A stretch of DNA of 64,000 nucleotides from Dyella amyloliquefaciens (GTDB lineage Bacteria; Pseudomonadota; Gammaproteobacteria; Xanthomonadales; Rhodanobacteraceae), in NCBI RefSeq assembly GCF_004296575.1, contig NZ_SAYT01000001.1, forward strand, positions 652,856-716,855, given 5' to 3'. Below, piece by piece: positions 62,401 through 64,000 of this stretch. A model generated the notes under the pieces. That model searched no databases, had not been told where the DNA came from, and saw nothing but the letters and a program-made list of their open reading frames with translations. A program made the position numbers and the translations under genes. How positions within the stretch are numbered: position 1 is the first letter of the stretch; each line of letters begins with the position of its first letter.

Positions 62401-62916
62401 GTCACCAACGTGGCGGCCGGCTCACAGGGTACGGATGCGGTGAACGTCAGCCAGTTGAAGGCGGCGCAGGCCGGGTCGGTGCAGTACGACACCAACGTCG
62501 ACGGCTCCACCAACTACAACTCCGTGACGCTGAACCCGGGCGGTAGCTCTACGACCATCCACAACGTGCAGGCCGGTTCGGCCACCACGGATGCGGTGAA
62601 CGTGGGTCAGCTGAGCGACGCCATCAACAACACGCAGAACTGGGCCAAGAACTACACGGACAACCAGATCAACCAGATGGGCAAGAAGGCTTACGCCGGT
62701 ACTGCTGCAGCCCTGGCTGCCGCCAACCTGCCGCAGGCCTACCAGCCGAACCAGAGCAGCGCGGGCGTGGGCATTGGTACCTACCAGGGCCAGAGCGCGA
62801 TCTCCATCGGTGTGTCGACCATCAGCGAAAGCGGTCGCTACATCTTCAAGGCCAGCGCCACCGGTTCTCAGCAGGGCGGCGTGGGCGTGGGTGTCGGCGC
62901 GGGCATGGTCTGGTAA
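56428..62916 (+). CDS. Trimeric autotransporter adhesin (YadA/Hia-like)
   Basis: This 2162-residue protein has an ESPR-type extended leader (MNKIYRLIWNKSLGAMVAVGE), with the Sec helix ending near residue 52. Long YadA-like head stretches (AIG-x-AxA-x-G repeats) then alternate with stalk/neck modules (NVAAG...DAVNVDQL). At least five near-identical VKYDL modules start near 58267, 59541, 60371, 60846 and 61471, with a divergent one near 62477. A C-terminal YadA anchor (about 2070-2162, GKKAYAGTAAALAAANLPQ) follows. It trimerises, inserts in the outer membrane and projects an adhesin. ATG 56428 follows CGGAGCACTGTT. The partner gene is the TpgA-like protein downstream. Confidence 0.96.
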   Translation: MNKIYRLIWNKSLGAMVAVGEHTAARGKKSSGTNRAQRAVVGAVAALAFVAGGAQAYVVNSGSVTNGGSVAPTDGGSSSNTAIGGGAIARNSSNPSDNAGITAIGYQATATVGNATAIGEASAANAGGSVAIGPSAQVYSGSDFGLAIGMYAYVGDKMVSTAATAVGPGSEANGVNAVSIGGSARTLGDGSVGIGAGAQGYAKAATAIGSNSQATGVYSTAIGAAKTTADRSVAIGPAANSSALSAAAIGDTASASQQNAVAIGANASASIAGGVALGSGSSTTVDAGVAGYVPGDASKKISSVDKAAIVATVAKNAAVDVGSRQITNVAAGTNNGDAVNVSQLKAVEDLASSGWNVTDATGGTSHTANIGPQGTVTFSSADKNMTVTAGGKQDAGTVQVQLADNLDLTKDGSVTMGTTVLNAKGLDIKSTSTVPSAPDVSITAAGISAGMNKITNVVDGVDANDAVNVEQLNKASSHFYSVNSSDATAANYKNDGATGVNAVAAGVGASASADHSVAMGELASATTANSVALGANSSTSAVVGTDSVTIGNTTYTGFAGTKPVGTVSVGSNGNERTITNVAAGQITDTSTDAINGSQLYAVAKQTSDLSDRTVKYDLNPDDTVNYNSVSMTGDAYDSTTKSGGTRISNVAAGVNGGDAVNVDQLDAATTHFYSVNSSDATAANYKNDGATGGNAIAAGVGASASADHSVAMGELASATTANSVALGANSSTSDVVKTTDMTIGKKTYTFAGGAPVGTVSVGSKGNERTITNVAAGQVSDTSTDAINGSQLYAVTSDMEASKTHYYSVNDNDVQGANYDNDGAKGIDSLAAGVGASATGFAAQAVGYNAVASGDNSAAFGQSAKASGPVSVAMGAYSQATNNEAVAIGAFAKAAGNGATALGVQADAEGDQSFAVGNGATSTGAYSNAQGYGATAGTLGSVAIGPFANASANNGDVALGMSSKTSTVVNTTSATVGDTTYTGFAGTNAKSTVSVGSAGSERTITNVAAGKITDTSTDAINGSQLYAVAKQTSDLSDRSVKYDLKADGSVNYGTSTLAGDVSTDGGVTGGTKITNLSQGDVNATSTDAINGAQLYAIAGDTSKQYTKNYGVGVKYVRTNDNGLTESDAFAQGQGSTAVGYNATTAANALNSVAMGNTANAGASGSIAIGASATTKGIEGIAIGQGASASVASAVLGWGANGGALATAVGAQASAVGYQSTALGNGATASDDDSVALGANSSTSAAVGTDSATIGNTTYTGFAGTKPVGTVSVGTKGNERTITNVAAGQITKDSTDAINGSQLYSVAQQTSDLSDRAVKYDLNPDNSVNYNSVTMGGDAYNSVTKSGGTRISNVAAGVDGGDAVNVDQLKQASDDVTSKGMNFAGNSGGTVHRDLGDTLAITGAATTAGTYSGANLKTVTDPTTGAIQLQMADAPKFGGVTINDGNTGKITGLTAGVDDNDAVNVSQLHGVSDRSVKYDLNADGSVNYNSVSMEGDKSTDGGKTGGTKITNLSQGDVNAISTDAINGAQLYAIAGDTSDTYVTKNGKGVKYVRTNDTGLADADSYAQGQGSTAVGYNASATADSSLALGRNSVASVADGIALGSNSVASTKAGIAGWDAKTGQASTDTSATWKSTLGALSIGDAANGQTRQINGVAAGSSDTDAVNVAQLKEVAQATSDLSDRAVKYDLKSDGTVNYGTATLAGSTSTDGGKTGGTKITNLSQGDVSEDSTDAVNGSQLFAITGDTSDTYVTKNGRGILYVRTNDTGLAVADSHALGQASTAVGYNATAKGDGSVAIGQNAQANNANDVAIGSGSTTGTAKGTAGATIAGDHYDFAGANPTSTVSVGSQGEERTITNVAAGELSADSTDAVNGSQLYATNQAVDKINTTVNNIAGDITNITQGQAGMFQTSTDQKAPSPSPTGTNSAAGGANASASGSNSLAVGNGSQASGDNSTAIGTSAKATASNSVAIGANSVADRANSVSVGSAGAERQVTNVAAGSQGTDAVNVSQLKAAQAGSVQYDTNVDGSTNYNSVTLNPGGSSTTIHNVQAGSATTDAVNVGQLSDAINNTQNWAKNYTDNQINQMGKKAYAGTAAALAAANLPQAYQPNQSSAGVGIGTYQGQSAISIGVSTISESGRYIFKASATGSQQGGVGVGVGAGMVW
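57859..58502. repeat. Direct repeat pair inside the autotransporter gene
   Basis: About 65 bases starting CACTTCTACAGCGTCAACAG occur at 57859-57923 and again at 58438-58502 with one mismatch, 579 bp (193 codons) apart. They could recombine in frame. Confidence 0.85.
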
Positions 62917-62929
62917 GCGATTGGCATGA

Positions 62930-62956
62930 CTCCCTCCACCCTCGTGGTGGAGGGAG
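62930..62956 (+). terminator. Strong hairpin between adhesin and TpgA-like genes
   Basis: CTCCCTCCACC (62930-62940) pairs perfectly with GGTGGAGGGAG (62946-62956), loop CTCGT, no T-run. It may be an mRNA-stabilising or partial-termination element. Confidence 0.5.
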
Positions 62957-63015
62957 CACCAACAACATTTCTGCATTCATCGGTCGATCTGACCAACGAT
63001 CAAAGGTTTAAAATC

Positions 63016-63870
63016 ATGCGTACCAACTTCAAAATCTTCATGGCTGCCCCGCTGCTTCTCGCAGCGGCTGCCGCCCTCACGGGCTGCGGCAATGTCAGCC
63101 GCAATGTCGCCAAGGACGGCAAGTCCGCCGACATGGTGTGGCCGAAGGTGACGGACACCACCCCGATGCACAAGGGTGGCACCTTCCCGAGCCGCGACAA
63201 CCTCATTCGCGTCCATGCTGGCCTGAACAAGCAGCAGATCTCGGATCTCATCGGTTTCCCGCACTTCAGCGAAGGCGTGTGGGGCGTCCGCGAGTGGAAC
63301 TACGTGCTGAACTTCCGTGAGCCGGCCAACAGCGAGAACGTGGTGACCTGCGAGTTCAAGGTCCTGTTCGACGAGAACAAGATCGCGCGCAGCTTCTACT
63401 GGAATCCGTCGCCGTGTGCCCGCTTCCAGCAGCCCGAGCCGGTGGCCGCCGTCCAGGCTCCGGTGACCACGGAGCGGTTCACCTTCTCGGCTGACGCGCT
63501 GTTCGCGTTCGACCGTTCGTCGGTGTCCGACATCACCGGCAGCGGTCGTGCGCAGCTCGACCAGCTGGCCAGCAACATCGAGGCCCATGGCCGCAACGTG
63601 CAGAGCATCCGCGTGATCGGCTACACCGATCGCATCGGTGGCGACGCCTACAACAACGATCTCTCGCAGAAACGCGCGAACACGGTAAAGAGCTACCTGG
63701 TCAGCCACGGTACCGCACCCTCGCTGGTCCAGGCGGAAGGTCGTGGCAAGGCCGATCCGGTGACGGATTGCTCCGATCGTAGCCGTGACAAGCTGATCGC
63801 GTGCCTGGCGCCGAACCGCCGCGTGGTCATCCTGATCAACTCGGTCCGGACGGCAGAAGCCTCGAACTGA
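63016..63870 (+). CDS. tpgA: TpgA-like lipoprotein (SmpA/OmlA plus OmpA-like domain)
   Basis: This 284-residue protein has a lipobox ALTGC (Cys 24), an SmpA/OmlA-type domain (about 60-135, GLNKQQISDLIGFPHFSEG), and a C-terminal OmpA-like peptidoglycan-binding domain (about 155-280). The latter carries FDRSSVSD, GYTDRIGGDAYNNDLSQKRA and NRRVVILI. Acinetobacter TpgA has this domain pair, is encoded directly downstream of a trimeric autotransporter, and anchors it to peptidoglycan (family knowledge). The same order here supports the same role. ATG 63016. Confidence 0.88.
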   Translation: MRTNFKIFMAAPLLLAAAAALTGCGNVSRNVAKDGKSADMVWPKVTDTTPMHKGGTFPSRDNLIRVHAGLNKQQISDLIGFPHFSEGVWGVREWNYVLNFREPANSENVVTCEFKVLFDENKIARSFYWNPSPCARFQQPEPVAAVQAPVTTERFTFSADALFAFDRSSVSDITGSGRAQLDQLASNIEAHGRNVQSIRVIGYTDRIGGDAYNNDLSQKRANTVKSYLVSHGTAPSLVQAEGRGKADPVTDCSDRSRDKLIACLAPNRRVVILINSVRTAEASN

Positions 63871-63882
63871 CGCGAGTGCAAG

Positions 63883-63924
63883 GGCGACCGGCTGCGATGG
63901 AGCGCAGCCGGTCGCCTTTTTTTT
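63883..63924 (+). terminator. Rho-independent terminator of the adhesin locus
   Basis: Perfect 14-bp stem GGCGACCGGCTGCG (63883-63896) with CGCAGCCGGTCGCC (63903-63916), followed by eight T (63917-63924). Confidence 0.95.
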
Positions 63925-64000
63925 GGCCGCTATTGGGCCATGGACGCTGCGATACACTTGCCGTGCTGTTCGGGATGAATGCTCACGGAACCTTCACTTT

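Noticed and set aside
57859-62700. Regular repeats resembling a CRISPR or satellite array
   Set aside because: The repeats are in frame, encode YadA head and neck motifs, vary in length and lack CRISPR spacing.
63957-64000. Start of a further gene at the window end (ATG 63975 or 63979)
   Set aside because: Too little sequence remains to support a reading frame or a ribosome binding site.

Overview
The window looks like a chromosomal segment of a gammaproteobacterium of the Xanthomonadales, most likely Rhodanobacteraceae (Dyella/Luteibacter/Rhodanobacter type). The grounds are high GC, a TonB-dependent receptor next to TPR-sulfotransferase and hydroxylase genes, a PepSY/PhoP-PhoQ-like operon, a birA-coaX-SPOR cluster and a YadA-type adhesin. 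No database search was possible, so the taxonomic call is inference.

1-6083: the 3' end of a TonB-dependent receptor, its terminator, and a same-strand group of four genes: TPR-sulfotransferase, 2OG-Fe(II) oxygenase, second TPR-sulfotransferase, and TPR-Asp/Asn beta-hydroxylase. It reads as an uncharacterised sulfation/hydroxylation module. 6184-38582: mostly housekeeping genes with many convergent pairs: quinone oxidoreductase, Kir-type K+ channel, PIN protein, pncA, two MFS pumps, cardiolipin synthase, two LysR regulators, several oxidoreductases, cysteine-dioxygenase-like protein, TonB protein, universal stress protein, TrhA/hemolysin III, DUF885 peptidase, RIO-like kinase, fpr, TMEM175-like channel, dusA, the PepSY-PhoP-PhoQ-like operon, mtfA-like peptidase, birA, coaX and a SPOR protein. 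A palindromic repeat family occurs here only between convergent genes. A candidate C-rich small RNA lies at 22489-22620 on the minus strand.

38618-about 50400: tRNA-Thr(TGT) followed by a lower-GC, gene-poor accessory region. It holds a translationally coupled three-gene module ending in a lambda-O-like replication initiator whose own gene carries a cluster of dyad repeats. It also holds a sterol-desaturase-family enzyme, a short fimbrial-subunit-like exported protein, an IS481 transposase fragment, and small exported or membrane proteins. No integrase was found. A recurring dyad, GGA-N4-TCCGAT, lies upstream of several small genes in this region and up to the sensor kinase, which suggests a small regulon.

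50457-64000: a BvgS-type hybrid sensor kinase (two periplasmic SBP3 domains, two PAS, HisKA, HATPase, receiver, HPt) on the minus strand, then a plus-strand surface-adhesion locus. That locus is a TPR exported protein, a 2162-residue trimeric autotransporter with an ESPR-type leader, and a TpgA-like SmpA/OmpA lipoprotein with a strong terminator.
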